Made by a program: the position numbers and the translations under genes. Below are positions 52,818 to 63,062 of a stretch of DNA of 64,000 nucleotides, in pieces (the stretch's first letter is position 1; every line of letters begins with the position of its first letter). The DNA comes from Ohtaekwangia koreensis (lineage in GTDB: Bacteria > Bacteroidota > Bacteroidia > Cytophagales > Cyclobacteriaceae): the NCBI RefSeq assembly GCF_900167975.1, contig NZ_FUZU01000002.1:193501-257500 (forward strand), read 5' to 3'. The notes beneath the pieces are model-generated. The model saw only the letters and a program-made list of their open reading frames with translations, was not told where the DNA came from and did no database searches.

Positions 52818-55451
52818 CTATTCGCACTTCAGCGTATCTACCGGGTTAGCTCTTGCCGCTCGTATAGTCTGTGAAAAAATTGTGGCAAGTCCAAGCAAGA
52901 ACATTAGCGACAAGCTTATTACAATCTCAAGTATACCAACGGGAACATGATAATATTGCATCCGTACAAATACCTGGTCGAAGAACAGGTATGCCAGAGG
53001 TATAGCAATCAGGGCCGCAATACTCATCAACTTCATAAAATCTTTTGACAGAATAACGATTATACTTGTTGTAGAAGCTCCCATTACTTTTCGGATACCA
53101 ACTTCCTTCACTCTGTTCTCCACGGTAAATACAACCATACCCAATAATCCAAGGCAGGAAATAGTAATTGCCAGTAACCCGAGGAAGCCGCACATCTTTA
53201 CCATTACAAAATAAAAAGCGTAAGTCGCCTTAATCTCATCATCAAAAAATTGTGCAGTAAATTTGTCTTCACCGGCAATCATCTTCCAGGCCGATTCCAT
53301 TTCCGTGATGGAAGTAAATACATCGGTAGTGACCATTTTAATATTGGCGTATTGAAAGCGACTTGAATCGTAGCGAAAGAAAAAGCTTTTTATAGGATAC
53401 CGAAGTGGCATATAGTGAAAGTTCTTCACTACTCCGCTCACGGTTATTTCATCACCACCTGGTAAAACATACGACTGACCGATTGCATGTGCCGGATCCT
53501 TAATGCCAAATGTTTTCAGGAATTCTTCATTCACAATCGCATGCTTTTTATTCTGTGCTATATCTTCTGTAAAGTTGTTACCTGCCAACAGCGACAGATT
53601 CAGATTTGAGATATACCTCTCATCAACAAACATCTGGTATACTTCCGTAGAATCCGTTACATGCAGATCTTTCAGCCATATACTTTCAGAAGCTCCGGTG
53701 CCTGCAATATGCGAAGACATTGATATAGATTGTACCGACACAAGTTTTGCAAATTCATTCCTCAAAATTTGCGGATTGGCACTTTGCAATTCAACATCAA
53801 GGATGTTCTCCTGATCAAAACCAAAATCATGATTTAATGAATGTCGGTATTGATTTAATACGACAACAACGCCCATGATGAATCCAAGTGACAGTGCAAA
53901 CTGTGACACAATTAAAACTTTTCGAAAGCTTATCCCCGAAAAGCCTTTACTAACAGGTTTTGTTTTCAATGCTTGTATAGGTGTGAGTCTTGCGAAATAA
54001 AGTGCAGGAATAATACCTGCAACCAGTCCCACGAAAAGAGCAAAGAGTATAAAATAAGCGATGGTATAAAAATCCGTGGAGAGATCCATACCAACACGAT
54101 CTGCCAACATTGATAAAAATTCTGATCGCACCAATGTAAATATATAGTATGCAAAGACCAGTGCAATCATCGCAATGATTACAGTCTCCATGATAAATTG
54201 CAAAAAGATCTGATCACGTTGTCCGCCCATAACTTTGCGCAGACCAATTTCCTTCATACGCTTCAGCGCACGCGATATTGAAATGTTAGCATAGTTGAAA
54301 CAAGCTGGTAACAATATCAGGATCGTAAGAAAAATAAAGATACTTAGCGAAGCATAATCCCACGCAGGTCCGATGGAGTAACGGAGATCGCGTCCGGGCG
54401 CTATATCATTCAAGGCTTGCAGCTCAAATGTGGCTCTTAAATTTTTCTCTTTCGCGTATATAGGTGCAGAAACTTTGTTCAGATATGCTTCGATAGCTTC
54501 CGTATTATGGTGCGCAGGAAGAAGCAGGTATATATAGGACTTCCTGAAATCAACCCAAGAATCAGTGCTTTGTGTCGAGTTGGCTTGTGAAGATTGAAGC
54601 AAGGTCTGGTACGAGGCGAGCACTTCAAATTGCATGTGAGAATTCTTCGGAACGTTCTTCAGAATACCGGTGATTTCGAAATCCTTTTCGTCCATTGTAA
54701 TTACTTTTCCGATGGGGTCTTCAGCGTTAAACATTTTAACTCCTGCTGCCTCCGTTATTATCATACTGTTCGGTTTGGAAAGCACCGTTGCGATATTTCC
54801 CTTCAGAAGTGGAAATGTAAATACTTGCAGGAAGTTGCTATCTACATAATATCCCTCCAGCGGTATTTCTTTATCCTTATAGGATGCCTCTGCTGTTAGG
54901 GTTGAGTTTATCCGTACCACCTCATCTATACCTGTATATTCATCTCGTAATTTCTGAGCAACGGCAACAGGAGCAGTGGCAAGTGGATCGGTGCGCTGTT
55001 TATCCGTTACAACGGAAATGACGCGATACATTCTGTCCTTGTTAACATGAAATGTATCGTATCGCCAGAGAAAAGACATGAACGCTATCAACAACAGGCT
55101 TATGGACATGCCTACGGCCAGGCCGAGTACATTAACAATGGTGAAGAACCGATGCTTCGACAGGCTTCGTATACCAATGAGAAAGTAATTTTTTAACATA
55201 GCGGGATGGAAAGAAGTGAATGCGTAATGATGATGTGCAGCCTTTTGCTTTCGTTTTTTTACAGCGTACGAAAACAACAGTGAGGCTACACGCTGCCAGT
55301 ATTTTAATTTAGCACGCCTTACAGACATATACTCTAAATCATGATTGAACAGTTCTTCAAGATCTCCATGAAGATCTTCCATCGATGTTGTGTCGCAGTA
55401 CCAGGTAAAGATCCGATCTGCCAATCGCGGTGGTTTTATGGAGTGCTTCAT
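52818..55451 (-). CDS. FtsX/MacB-type ABC permease with an N-terminal prefix domain
   Basis: An 877-residue inner-membrane permease. An N-terminal prefix (residues about 5-70, RIFTWYCDTTSMEDLHGDLEE) precedes two MacB-type halves: each has a periplasmic core and FtsX transmembrane block, with ENRVKEVGIRKVMGAS and RMKEIGLRKVMGGQRDQ. This layout occurs in Bacteroidota next to PadR regulators. The start ATG 55451 overlaps the PadR stop by 4 bp (55448-55451). No ATPase gene is adjacent, so an ATPase encoded elsewhere may serve it. It is likely an efflux or lipoprotein/peptide-related transporter (inference). Confidence 0.92.
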   Translation of the reverse strand: MKHSIKPPRLADRIFTWYCDTTSMEDLHGDLEELFNHDLEYMSVRRAKLKYWQRVASLLFSYAVKKRKQKAAHHHYAFTSFHPAMLKNYFLIGIRSLSKHRFFTIVNVLGLAVGMSISLLLIAFMSFLWRYDTFHVNKDRMYRVISVVTDKQRTDPLATAPVAVAQKLRDEYTGIDEVVRINSTLTAEASYKDKEIPLEGYYVDSNFLQVFTFPLLKGNIATVLSKPNSMIITEAAGVKMFNAEDPIGKVITMDEKDFEITGILKNVPKNSHMQFEVLASYQTLLQSSQANSTQSTDSWVDFRKSYIYLLLPAHHNTEAIEAYLNKVSAPIYAKEKNLRATFELQALNDIAPGRDLRYSIGPAWDYASLSIFIFLTILILLPACFNYANISISRALKRMKEIGLRKVMGGQRDQIFLQFIMETVIIAMIALVFAYYIFTLVRSEFLSMLADRVGMDLSTDFYTIAYFILFALFVGLVAGIIPALYFARLTPIQALKTKPVSKGFSGISFRKVLIVSQFALSLGFIMGVVVVLNQYRHSLNHDFGFDQENILDVELQSANPQILRNEFAKLVSVQSISMSSHIAGTGASESIWLKDLHVTDSTEVYQMFVDERYISNLNLSLLAGNNFTEDIAQNKKHAIVNEEFLKTFGIKDPAHAIGQSYVLPGGDEITVSGVVKNFHYMPLRYPIKSFFFRYDSSRFQYANIKMVTTDVFTSITEMESAWKMIAGEDKFTAQFFDDEIKATYAFYFVMVKMCGFLGLLAITISCLGLLGMVVFTVENRVKEVGIRKVMGASTTSIIVILSKDFMKLMSIAALIAIPLAYLFFDQVFVRMQYYHVPVGILEIVISLSLMFLLGLATIFSQTIRAARANPVDTLKCE

Positions 55452-55777
55452 TTTGTCAACGAAAGTGTTGCCTTTGATAGCTTCCACAGTTCATCACGCA
55501 AAGCCTTCATATTATGAAGTTCAATCTTGCCCTGATGCGTCACTTCAAAATACCGCTTGCGCCTTCCGCCCCGTTCTTGTGTAGGTTCCCCAAGCCACGA
55601 TTTTAGATATCCTTTTTCCTCCAGGCGTGTAATCGTAGAATGAAGCGCTCCTATACTAATGCTTCGATCTGCTCTTTTCTCAATGGATTCCTTAATGGCT
55701 ACACCATAGGCATCTTCAGCAAGGCTAGCTATCGTAAGCAGTACCAGTTCCTCAAATTCTCCAATAAATCCTTTCAT
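55448..55777 (-). CDS. PadR-family transcriptional regulator
   Basis: A 109-residue winged-helix protein of the PadR group: LVLLTIASLAEDAYGVAIKES, SIGALHSTITRLEEKGYL, GGRRKRYFEVTHQGK and a short C-terminal helix. It is coupled to the permease gene by a 4-bp overlap and should repress it until a ligand binds. A 15-bp perfect inverted repeat lies 40 bp upstream and is the obvious candidate operator. Confidence 0.93.
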   Translation of the reverse strand: MKGFIGEFEELVLLTIASLAEDAYGVAIKESIEKRADRSISIGALHSTITRLEEKGYLKSWLGEPTQERGGRRKRYFEVTHQGKIELHNMKALRDELWKLSKATLSLTK

Positions 55778-55816
55778 GAAAATATGTTCTACAGTACTTA
55801 TACTGCAAACATGCCT

Positions 55817-55854
55817 AATATGTTTCTATTTTTAAGATTAAATAGAAACATATT
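55817..55854 (-). promoter_or_regulatory. Candidate PadR operator (15-bp perfect inverted repeat)
   Basis: AATATGTTTCTATTT (55817-55831) and its exact complement (55840-55854) are separated by 8 nt. The repeat includes the ATGT and ACAT half-sites known from PadR-type operators. No T run follows, so it is not a terminator for the ParB-like gene on either strand. Confidence 0.55.
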
Positions 55855-55915
55855 TTCTCAGTGCTTGAGAGTAGTACCTCTGATGTCTATAAAGACAAAA
55901 CGAAATTTTTGATTT

Positions 55916-56284
55916 TCAACAGAAAAATATACTCTTCAAATGAGACTCCAACGCAGGGTCGATAAATTTGAATCTGTTCAGTGTGTGTTCGTAAAACATA
56001 TCAACACCGCTTCCGAAGTGCATAATTACTTCCACCGGAACCGTAGTATAGCCCAAGCGTTTGGCGGCAACAATGCGGTGATTGCCGTCGGTGAGCAAGG
56101 CGGTATTTTTTATAACTGTTAACTCTAAAGGAGTAAGGCCGTGCTTCTGCACATAGGCCGTTACTTCATCGACACCATGCCGCTGTATAAAAGGTACATG
56201 TGGTGCTGGGGTTTCATCACGTTTAAATTCGCGGTAACCCCAAAGAACATCAATAGAAATTTCAGTTTCCCTTTTGTAGATCAT
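55916..56284 (-). CDS. Small ParB/Srx-fold protein
   Basis: A 122-residue protein. The motif LLTDGNHRIVAAKRLGYTTVPVEVI is the ParB/Srx nucleotide-binding signature (GxHRxxAAK). There is no helix-turn-helix, so it is not a chromosome-partition ParB. The C-terminal segment (YEHTLNRFKFIDPALE) is family-unspecific. It stands alone upstream of the PadR operon. It could be a small CTP- or ATP-using enzyme; no function is assigned. Confidence 0.8.
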   Translation of the reverse strand: MIYKRETEISIDVLWGYREFKRDETPAPHVPFIQRHGVDEVTAYVQKHGLTPLELTVIKNTALLTDGNHRIVAAKRLGYTTVPVEVIMHFGSGVDMFYEHTLNRFKFIDPALESHLKSIFFC

Positions 56285-56861
56285 ATGGTTTGCCCTCCTG
56301 TCAACTTCTCAGGAGTGATAAATCAAACCCTATACCTCTGCTCAAAAAATCGTTTTAAAGACGATAGAGAGTATATATCAAAAAATATTATCTCAACTTA
56401 ATCACATATATCTCATATTGGGAGATGAACCTGACCTTTTTACCCTATAGCTGTAAGGGTATCTTCTTTAGCAAGGGAATCTAAATTGCTAGGCAACCTG
56501 ACGTGGTCTGCTCGTGATTGTGCCGATTGTCTAAGTGCGTCACGTGTACTGTTAGAATTCAGAAACGAAAGAATGCTTTTAAACTTCGATGCTTACTCTG
56601 CACTGAGCCTGAAGGAAGGGAAATCTTTACCGAAACAACAACGTAATATTTACGATCAATGTAAACCGTTCTTTATACACGAATCTGTTTTGCATGATAT
56701 GTCAATTTTACCGATCAACACAAAGGCATGAGAATTATTAGTAACATAACGTACTATGGTTATATTTGCAACATCGTTGGATGCCACGGTTTAGTGTATT
56801 AACAATGAATAAATGTAAATATTGATATTCCGTTGTTTTGATTCGCATTTCTTAGCCCAAG
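56285..56861. other. Region without a confident gene
   Basis: About 580 bp. A hairpin with arms GGTTTG ... CAAACC (about 56288-56327, inner CTCCTG/CAGGAG) lies near the start. A weak repeat TACCC / GGGTA sits around 56449-56461. An open frame at 56486-56731 begins with TTG; the inner ATG at 56573 would give a 52-residue unrecognised protein. Low confidence, so it is not called as a gene. Confidence 0.4.
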
Positions 56862-56893
56862 AAAAAGGGGAGGTTAAACAGCCTTCCCTTTTT
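56862..56893 (-). terminator. Terminator of the chemotaxis operon
   Basis: AAAAAGGGGAGG (56862-56873) pairs with CCTTCCCTTTTT (56882-56893) with one G-U. It has an A/T run on both sides, so it can act in either direction. Confidence 0.85.
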
Positions 56894-56909
56894 ACTTTTA
56901 AGAGAATGC

Positions 56910-57416
56910 TTAACAACTAAATCCTCTACGGATTGCCTCGTTAACTTCAGCAGCAGATCGTGATAACATAAACATCTTGACTTTACTGGTAGCAGTATTG
57001 AAAATAATTTTTCGTCCATAACTACCTCCTGTGTGTTGGGCGATTATCTGTATACCGGTTTGTTGAAGCAAAGTGTTGGCTACTTCTACATTTCGTTTCC
57101 CAACCGAAAACAACGGATGATCATTTGACCACGAGTTGCATCCTCCAAAAACTTTCGCTTCAATATTCTCAACATGCGCACCTCGATTGAGCATCGATCG
57201 GATCAACATTGCAATGGAAGAATAACCAAGATCAGCATCTCCTTTCGGACTGTCCTTTGAGCCTGGTAACAGATAGTGATTCATTCCTGCCATTTGGCGT
57301 TGTTTATCCCACAAGCAAACGGAAACACAAGAACCCAACACAGTATATATTTCAGTCTGTGCCGTGGTGATCAGAAATTGCCCGTTGGTTATAAAGTAAC
57401 GCTTAAGCGATGCCAT
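56910..57416 (-). CDS. cheD: Chemoreceptor glutamine deamidase CheD
   Basis: A 168-residue CheD. Catalytic Cys is in TVLGSCVSVCLWD and His in AGMNHYLLPG; VFGGCNSW and QHTGGSYGRKIIFN follow. It deamidates glutamines in chemoreceptors and so tunes adaptation. Its start overlaps cheR by 14 bp (57403-57416). It is the last gene of the chemotaxis operon. Confidence 0.95.
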   Translation of the reverse strand: MASLKRYFITNGQFLITTAQTEIYTVLGSCVSVCLWDKQRQMAGMNHYLLPGSKDSPKGDADLGYSSIAMLIRSMLNRGAHVENIEAKVFGGCNSWSNDHPLFSVGKRNVEVANTLLQQTGIQIIAQHTGGSYGRKIIFNTATSKVKMFMLSRSAAEVNEAIRRGFSC

Positions 57417-58260
57417 AAGGAACCTGATATATAGTTGGGTTGATTTGCTTTAGCGGAACATTCATATTCATGATCGATTCACTATGACCCAGGAACAAAA
57501 TACCCCCCGGCCTTAAACTGGCTGTGAGTTTCCGGATTACTTTCTCCTGCACCACTTTATCAAAATATATCAGAACGTTTCGGCAGAAAATTATATCCTG
57601 AGATACTGCATTGTAGCTCTGATCCATAAGATTAATGCGTTGATATGTAATTTTATTTCTCAAAGCAGGTTTAATACGAACCAGATTACTTGAACGATCT
57701 TTACTTCTAAGAAAATAATCGCGTTTCCACTCCGGTGGGATTGCACTGATTTTATCGAGTGTATATATACCATGATGTGCTGACTGAATTACTCGCAGAG
57801 ATATATCACTGGCCATAACCGAGTAATTAAAAAACGGATTGGTCTTCTTGAACTCCTCCAATACCATCATAATGGTATAGGGCTCTTCGCCTGTGGAACA
57901 GGCTGCCGACCATACTTTAAGGGTTCGCGATCCATATGTGCGAAAGTATTCCGGTAAAAATGAGTCCGATAAAAACTTAAAGTGCAGGGGCTCGCGCAGA
58001 AAATCGGTTTTATTAGTTGTAATGAGATCTATTACATTCAATAGCTCACTATGTTTTCCTTCCTTACTAAAAACAAGATCCAATAATTCCCTATATGTAC
58101 TTAAGCCTAACGATTTCACTTTTTTATTCAGGCGACTTTCCAACATGGACCGTTTCGCGGGAGGCAATTTAATACCGTAGACGGTTGTAACATATTGACT
58201 AAGCCTTTCAAAGCTCTCATCGTCCATGCGAAGGATTGAAATAGGATCTGAAGTTTCCAT
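57403..58260 (-). CDS. cheR: Chemotaxis protein methyltransferase CheR
   Basis: A 285-residue CheR. The SAM pocket motif is LKVWSAACSTGEEPYTI, with IIFCRNVLIYFDKVVQEKVI and GILFLGHSESIM toward the end. The N-terminal helical domain is present. It methylates glutamates of the MCP encoded upstream. It is separated from the MCP by 126 bp holding a hairpin (58347-58375). Confidence 0.96.
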   Translation of the reverse strand: METSDPISILRMDDESFERLSQYVTTVYGIKLPPAKRSMLESRLNKKVKSLGLSTYRELLDLVFSKEGKHSELLNVIDLITTNKTDFLREPLHFKFLSDSFLPEYFRTYGSRTLKVWSAACSTGEEPYTIMMVLEEFKKTNPFFNYSVMASDISLRVIQSAHHGIYTLDKISAIPPEWKRDYFLRSKDRSSNLVRIKPALRNKITYQRINLMDQSYNAVSQDIIFCRNVLIYFDKVVQEKVIRKLTASLRPGGILFLGHSESIMNMNVPLKQINPTIYQVPYGIA

Positions 58261-58346
58261 CGGTCGCTTGATATATATTTAGTGCTTGTATTGACTTGGC
58301 GCGCCCGGGTACATTACTGCATAGCCAACGGCTCTATAAAATTTAG

Positions 58347-58375
58347 ATCCTGCATATACTATAACTGCAGGATCC
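58347..58375 (-). terminator. Internal hairpin between mcp and cheR
   Basis: GATCCTGCA (58347-58355) pairs exactly with TGCAGGATC (58367-58375), loop 11 nt. On the minus strand it is followed by TAAATTTTAT, so it may partly terminate the operon and lower cheR/cheD expression relative to upstream genes. Confidence 0.5.
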
Positions 58376-58386
58376 GAACTCTGTAT

Positions 58387-60531
58387 TTAAAATTCTGTGA
58401 ATTCACTATCTAAGGGACCATTATCAAGTTTAAGGTCGAATCCCTTATGATTACCCGAGAAAGCATGCTGAACATCTTTTTCGGAATATTTCTGTTTGTC
58501 TTTCGTAATCTTTCCGGTTGATCGCGCGCTGGTTTTAGCATCGATTTTAAAATAACTGATTGCGGCCTTTAATTCTTCTGCCTGCGTGTTGAGCTCTTCT
58601 GCATTTGAAGACATCTCCTCTGCTGCAGATGCATTTCCCTGTGTAACTTGTGACAACTGTTGAATGGCCTTATTTACCTGGCTTGCGCCTTGATTTTGTT
58701 CAAGACTTGAAGCAGCAATTTCCTGCACAAGCTCAGCAGTTTTATTTATATCCGGCAAGGTATTGATCAGTAGCTCTTTTGATTCCTTTGCTTGTCTAAC
58801 GGTTTGTGCTGAAATCTCATTAATCTCCGCGGCAGCACGCTGACTCCGCTCGGCAAGCTTGCGCACTTCCGCTGCAACTACAGCAAAGCCCTTACCATGT
58901 TCTCCGGCACGTGCAGCTTCAACAGCTGCATTAAGTGCAAGCAAATCTGTTTTAGAAGCTATCTCTTCTATGATTATAATTTTATCTGCAATGGTTGTGA
59001 TAGCCTCCACGGCTTGTGATACAGATTGACTTCCTGCCTGAATATCTTTTAAAGCTTTGTTTGCAATCTTCTCTGTCTCACGCGAGTTATCGGTATTTTG
59101 AAGAATGTTAGCAGCCATTTGCTCCATTGAAGAAGATACCTCTTCTGCGGCACTCGCCTGCTCTTGTGCTCCTTGTGACATCTGTTGTGATGCTGACGCC
59201 ACTTGTTGACTGGCCGCGGTTACATTATCTGCTCCATTATATATAGTGACCGCTATATCTCGCAGATTGTTTACCATTTGTTCGAGTGCTTCGTCCAATT
59301 CACCGCCATGACTTTTCTGAGCACTAAAATCAATCATCAGGTCACCTTTGGAAACTCGCTTTGCTACATCCACGGAATTCCGAAGCTTCACGATCATAAA
59401 CTGTAGCTCCTTCAGCATCAATCCTATTTCGTCTTCTATTGTAATTTTAACATCGGCAGAGAAATCTCCGGCAGATAATTTCTTCACCGCCAGTGTAGCA
59501 ATATTTAGTGATGATGAAATTCCTCGCAATAACCATACAGCCATCATTACACTGATCAGAACCGCCAACAGGATAATCATGCACATAATTACTACTGAAT
59601 TATAGTATAGATCACTGGTTTCCAGTCTATCGTTTTCCATCTTTGCGTTTATAATGCCCAGGTAGCTATCAATTACAGCGGCTAACTCTGAACCTGTTGA
59701 ATCACCTTTATCATTAGACATCGTCATTGCTCTGGCGTTGGTAGCATTACCCGCGAGGCTCATAACTTCTTTGTGGACGGTATAGAAGTTTGATGATTGA
59801 CGTTGATACTTATCGAGAAGTAATGACACATCACCGGTTGCACCTCTGCTAAGGCGCGTAATAGAGATCTCCAGTTCGTTTTCTATACTGGAAGCTTCGG
59901 CGATAATGCTCTCTCGTAACCGCGCATTCGATGACAGGATCAAAGCTTTCTCCTCGCTATAAAGTTTTAAGAAGAGTTCCTTAATCCGAGAGGCTAAAAG
60001 TAATTGATCCTTAGTGCCGCTATTGTTAATATATATAATCAGCTCCTCTAACGTAGCACTGGCTTTCAAAAACTCGGTGTAGCTATCATTGAAAGAACTT
60101 GCCTTTGCTATATTTTCACTATTTATAGTTGCTAATTTTACTATTTCGGCATTGGTCTTGAAAAAATCATCCAGCTTAATTTCCATTTGTGATATGATCG
60201 GAGTCAATTCGCCAGAGCTTATTGATTTCAGAATATCAAATTCACTCCGGGCTTTGGTTACACTCGCATCGATTGACCTCGACAATTCGTTAATTTCCTG
60301 ATCGGTCTCGGCAATAATAACTTTTTTCTGATCCCTCATTATTACCATTATCATCTGCCTGACGCGTGTAATGGATGCCTGTTGTTTAACAGTGCCATCC
60401 ATAATCATATTGATGCGGTTATTCATATTGCCGATCCGTAAAAAGGCAACAGCAAAGATTATGATCATCAACGTCACCAGCATTGCGAATGCAAGTACGA
60501 GTTTGTTTCGGATTGTCATTTTGTTTAACAT
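58387..60531 (-). CDS. Methyl-accepting chemotaxis protein
   Basis: A 714-residue chemoreceptor: a transmembrane segment at about 10-30, a periplasmic helical sensor (about 35-305), a second transmembrane segment ([20 protein letters not shown]), a HAMP region and the cytoplasmic signalling hairpin with [20 protein letters not shown] and [17 protein letters not shown]. Multiple Gln/Glu pairs suited to methylation and CheD action are present. The ligand is unknown. It lies between cheW and cheR. Confidence 0.95.
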   Translation of the reverse strand: MLNKMTIRNKLVLAFAMLVTLMIIIFAVAFLRIGNMNNRINMIMDGTVKQQASITRVRQMIMVIMRDQKKVIIAETDQEINELSRSIDASVTKARSEFDILKSISSGELTPIISQMEIKLDDFFKTNAEIVKLATINSENIAKASSFNDSYTEFLKASATLEELIIYINNSGTKDQLLLASRIKELFLKLYSEEKALILSSNARLRESIIAEASSIENELEISITRLSRGATGDVSLLLDKYQRQSSNFYTVHKEVMSLAGNATNARAMTMSNDKGDSTGSELAAVIDSYLGIINAKMENDRLETSDLYYNSVVIMCMIILLAVLISVMMAVWLLRGISSSLNIATLAVKKLSAGDFSADVKITIEDEIGLMLKELQFMIVKLRNSVDVAKRVSKGDLMIDFSAQKSHGGELDEALEQMVNNLRDIAVTIYNGADNVTAASQQVASASQQMSQGAQEQASAAEEVSSSMEQMAANILQNTDNSRETEKIANKALKDIQAGSQSVSQAVEAITTIADKIIIIEEIASKTDLLALNAAVEAARAGEHGKGFAVVAAEVRKLAERSQRAAAEINEISAQTVRQAKESKELLINTLPDINKTAELVQEIAASSLEQNQGASQVNKAIQQLSQVTQGNASAAEEMSSNAEELNTQAEELKAAISYFKIDAKTSARSTGKITKDKQKYSEKDVQHAFSGNHKGFDLKLDNGPLDSEFTEF

Positions 60532-60558
60532 ATAGTATATATTTTATTCATAGGCCTA

Positions 60559-61035
60559 TTAAAATTCATTTACAATGCTTATATCAGCAGTCGAGAACAC
60601 CTTGTTTATATCAATGATCATCGTGATATCCCCTTGATTATTAACAATGCCCGTAACCGGTGTTGAGTGTCTATAGCTATCAATATCTGCAGGCTTTTGT
60701 ATCTGTTGCATATTAATCTCTACCACCTCTCTGGCAACATCTACAATCGCACCGATCTGTATAGTTTTTTCATCCGCTTCTGCAATTTCCAAAATCAATA
60801 TTCTGTTTTTACTGGTTCTTTCACCAGCCGGCAAGCCAAGCTTGAGACGCGTGTCCAACAAGGGAAGTACCCTGCCACGCAGATTAATTATACCCAGCAT
60901 ATAGTCTGGTGTATTGGGAACTTTAGTGATTTGATTCAACTCAACAACTTCCTGCACGTTGTCTACATGAACAGCAAATTTTTCATCGCCCAGAAGAAAT
61001 GTGAGGTAAGCGCCAGACACGGAGGCTGTTTCCAT
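60559..61035 (-). CDS. cheW: Chemotaxis coupling protein CheW
   Basis: A 158-residue CheW: VDNVQEVVELNQITKVPNTP, YMLGIINLRGRVLPLLDTRL and IDVAREVVEINMQQIQKP are its family landmarks. It links the MCP to CheA. It lies 8 bp downstream of cheA's stop and 27 bp before the MCP start. Confidence 0.95.
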   Translation of the reverse strand: METASVSGAYLTFLLGDEKFAVHVDNVQEVVELNQITKVPNTPDYMLGIINLRGRVLPLLDTRLKLGLPAGERTSKNRILILEIAEADEKTIQIGAIVDVAREVVEINMQQIQKPADIDSYRHSTPVTGIVNNQGDITMIIDINKVFSTADISIVNEF

Positions 61036-61043
61036 ATATATAC

Positions 61044-63062
61044 TTAGTTTACAAAAATCGATTCTTTAAAAAGTCGTTGAGGGTCCAACACCAACGCCAT
61101 TGTTCCATCGCCCAGGATCGTACCACCTGAAATAAAATCAACCTGCTGATAATGCTCACCCAGTGGTTTTAACACAGCCTGTATTTTCCCTTGGATACTA
61201 TCTACCGCTATACCCTTCGTTACCCCATTAAATCCAACCGAGATAATGTCGGTTGTTTTAGGAGGAATGGCTGTACTATAAAATTTTTTACGAAGAGAAA
61301 ATACCGGGAGCAATTCTTCATTTACAAGTACATCTACACATACATGGTTCTCGCGGTCCAATGAAGTATAGGGTATCCGATCAATACGTTCTATAACATT
61401 GAGCGGTATTACATAATGGGTAGTATCTACCAAAACGAGTAGTCCATCAATAATAGAGCGCGACAGAGGAAGCTTAATATGGAAAGATGTGCCTTTGCCT
61501 TCGGTGCTTGATATTAAGATGCTCCCGCGAAGTTCGGTTATTCGCTGATTCACTACGTCCATTCCTACACCTCGACCCGACACATCTGATATAACTTCGG
61601 CTGTCGATAAGCTTGAGCAAAAAATCAGATTAAAAATTTCCTGTTCTGTCAGTTCATCATCAGGCTTGATCACACCTCGCTCAGTGGCTTTCTGTAATAC
61701 TTTCCGGGTATCTATACCTTTACCATCGTCACTTACAACCAGGTTGATAAAAGTGTTGGACCGATAAGCTTTTAATTTTATTGTTCCATATTCCGGTTTC
61801 CCCGCAAGACTTCTTTCTTCCGGAGTTTCTACACCATGATCTATAGCATTACGAATAAGATGCATGATGGGGGCTGTCATCATTTCGATCACATCTTTAT
61901 CCATTTCCGTTTCAGTTCCTTTGGATAAAAAATTGATTTTTTTTCCTTGCTGCTTTGAAAGGTCGCGAACGAGACGTTTGAATTTTGTTACGAGTGCTTC
62001 TATAGGCACAAGACCTATTTCGAGAGAAGTATCGCGCAGATGGTTGGTCACCGTTTCCATGCGCTCTGTAATTTCATCTAACGCAGCGATACGATCACGC
62101 TGTGCAATATTCAGAAGCTGTGCTTGTAAAATGATCAGCTCACTGATCCAATTGATAAGGTCATCAATTTTATGTTTACTGACTTTGATAACAGTATCGT
62201 CCTGCGTCTTACTTTTTCTTTGAATGCCGGCATCCTCCACAACTGTGTTTTGCTTTCGTGCGGAAGTACTTTTTTCGGAAAGCCAGGATGCACATATTTT
62301 TAATTCCTCCGGATTTCGTGCGCTACCTTGGTGGTAATCATCCACTGCCTTTTTGAACTCCACTTCCTGCAGCAAATTTCCGTCTGCCAGCTGCTCAAGC
62401 AAAATTTCACATTCGTGCTCAACAAATATAAAGTAGCTTTCAATTTCACTTCGTGGAATCGACGTTGCAATTACAACGCTCCAATCAGTAATATACCCTT
62501 CATCGTCTTTATACTGGTGTGTTTTAATAGTTCCTAACGCTTCAAGATCCTTTACGATGAAAATGAGCGGATGATTTTCTTGTTCAGAAATTCCTATCGT
62601 AGGTTTTACCTGTAATAGATAAGTGGCCAGACTATTTTTGTTATAACCTGTTGACAGACCTATTGCAGTAGCAGCAGCATATTCAACGTCTTTTAAAAAC
62701 TGGGACGCCAGTGCTAGATGTATATCAAGATTATCAGATTGCGTTGTGTCACCTTTATTCTTCTTCCCAAGTAAATCGCGAACCCTATCAAAGGCTTGCA
62801 GCGTAAGGCTTATCAGATTATCAGATACCGGCAAGTGGCCTTGTCTTACTTTATCAAATAACGTTTCCAGTAAGTGTGCAAGCCGACTTATATTTTCAAA
62901 ACCAAACATACTGGCTGCGCCTTTGATGGTATGCATGGTTCTGAATACTTGTTCGAGTGGTGCAATAGCCAACGGGTTAGACTCAAGTTGCAGAAGGCCC
63001 TCGTCCAACTCATTCAACAGATCAAGCGTGTCTTCTATAAAACGCTTTTGATTATTGTCCAT
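61044..63062 (-). CDS. cheA: Chemotaxis histidine kinase CheA
   Basis: A 672-residue CheA. The N-terminal Hpt domain has the phosphorylated H44 in RTMHTIKGAASMFGF. A linker with a possible extra domain (about 130-250) follows, then dimerisation helices, a kinase domain with LIRNAIDHGVETPEER, DDGKGID and SDVSGRGVGMDVV, and a C-terminal CheW-like regulatory domain. It phosphorylates the CheY encoded upstream. It starts 11 bp inside the CheY gene (63052-63062). Confidence 0.96.
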   Translation of the reverse strand: MDNNQKRFIEDTLDLLNELDEGLLQLESNPLAIAPLEQVFRTMHTIKGAASMFGFENISRLAHLLETLFDKVRQGHLPVSDNLISLTLQAFDRVRDLLGKKNKGDTTQSDNLDIHLALASQFLKDVEYAAATAIGLSTGYNKNSLATYLLQVKPTIGISEQENHPLIFIVKDLEALGTIKTHQYKDDEGYITDWSVVIATSIPRSEIESYFIFVEHECEILLEQLADGNLLQEVEFKKAVDDYHQGSARNPEELKICASWLSEKSTSARKQNTVVEDAGIQRKSKTQDDTVIKVSKHKIDDLINWISELIILQAQLLNIAQRDRIAALDEITERMETVTNHLRDTSLEIGLVPIEALVTKFKRLVRDLSKQQGKKINFLSKGTETEMDKDVIEMMTAPIMHLIRNAIDHGVETPEERSLAGKPEYGTIKLKAYRSNTFINLVVSDDGKGIDTRKVLQKATERGVIKPDDELTEQEIFNLIFCSSLSTAEVISDVSGRGVGMDVVNQRITELRGSILISSTEGKGTSFHIKLPLSRSIIDGLLVLVDTTHYVIPLNVIERIDRIPYTSLDRENHVCVDVLVNEELLPVFSLRKKFYSTAIPPKTTDIISVGFNGVTKGIAVDSIQGKIQAVLKPLGEHYQQVDFISGGTILGDGTMALVLDPQRLFKESIFVN

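Noticed and set aside
55817-55854. Inverted repeat as a terminator for the ParB-like gene
   Set aside because: No T run follows on either strand; the position before padR favours an operator.
56486-56731. An 81-codon + strand gene
   Set aside because: It begins with TTG, has no recognisable domain and may be chance; not called.
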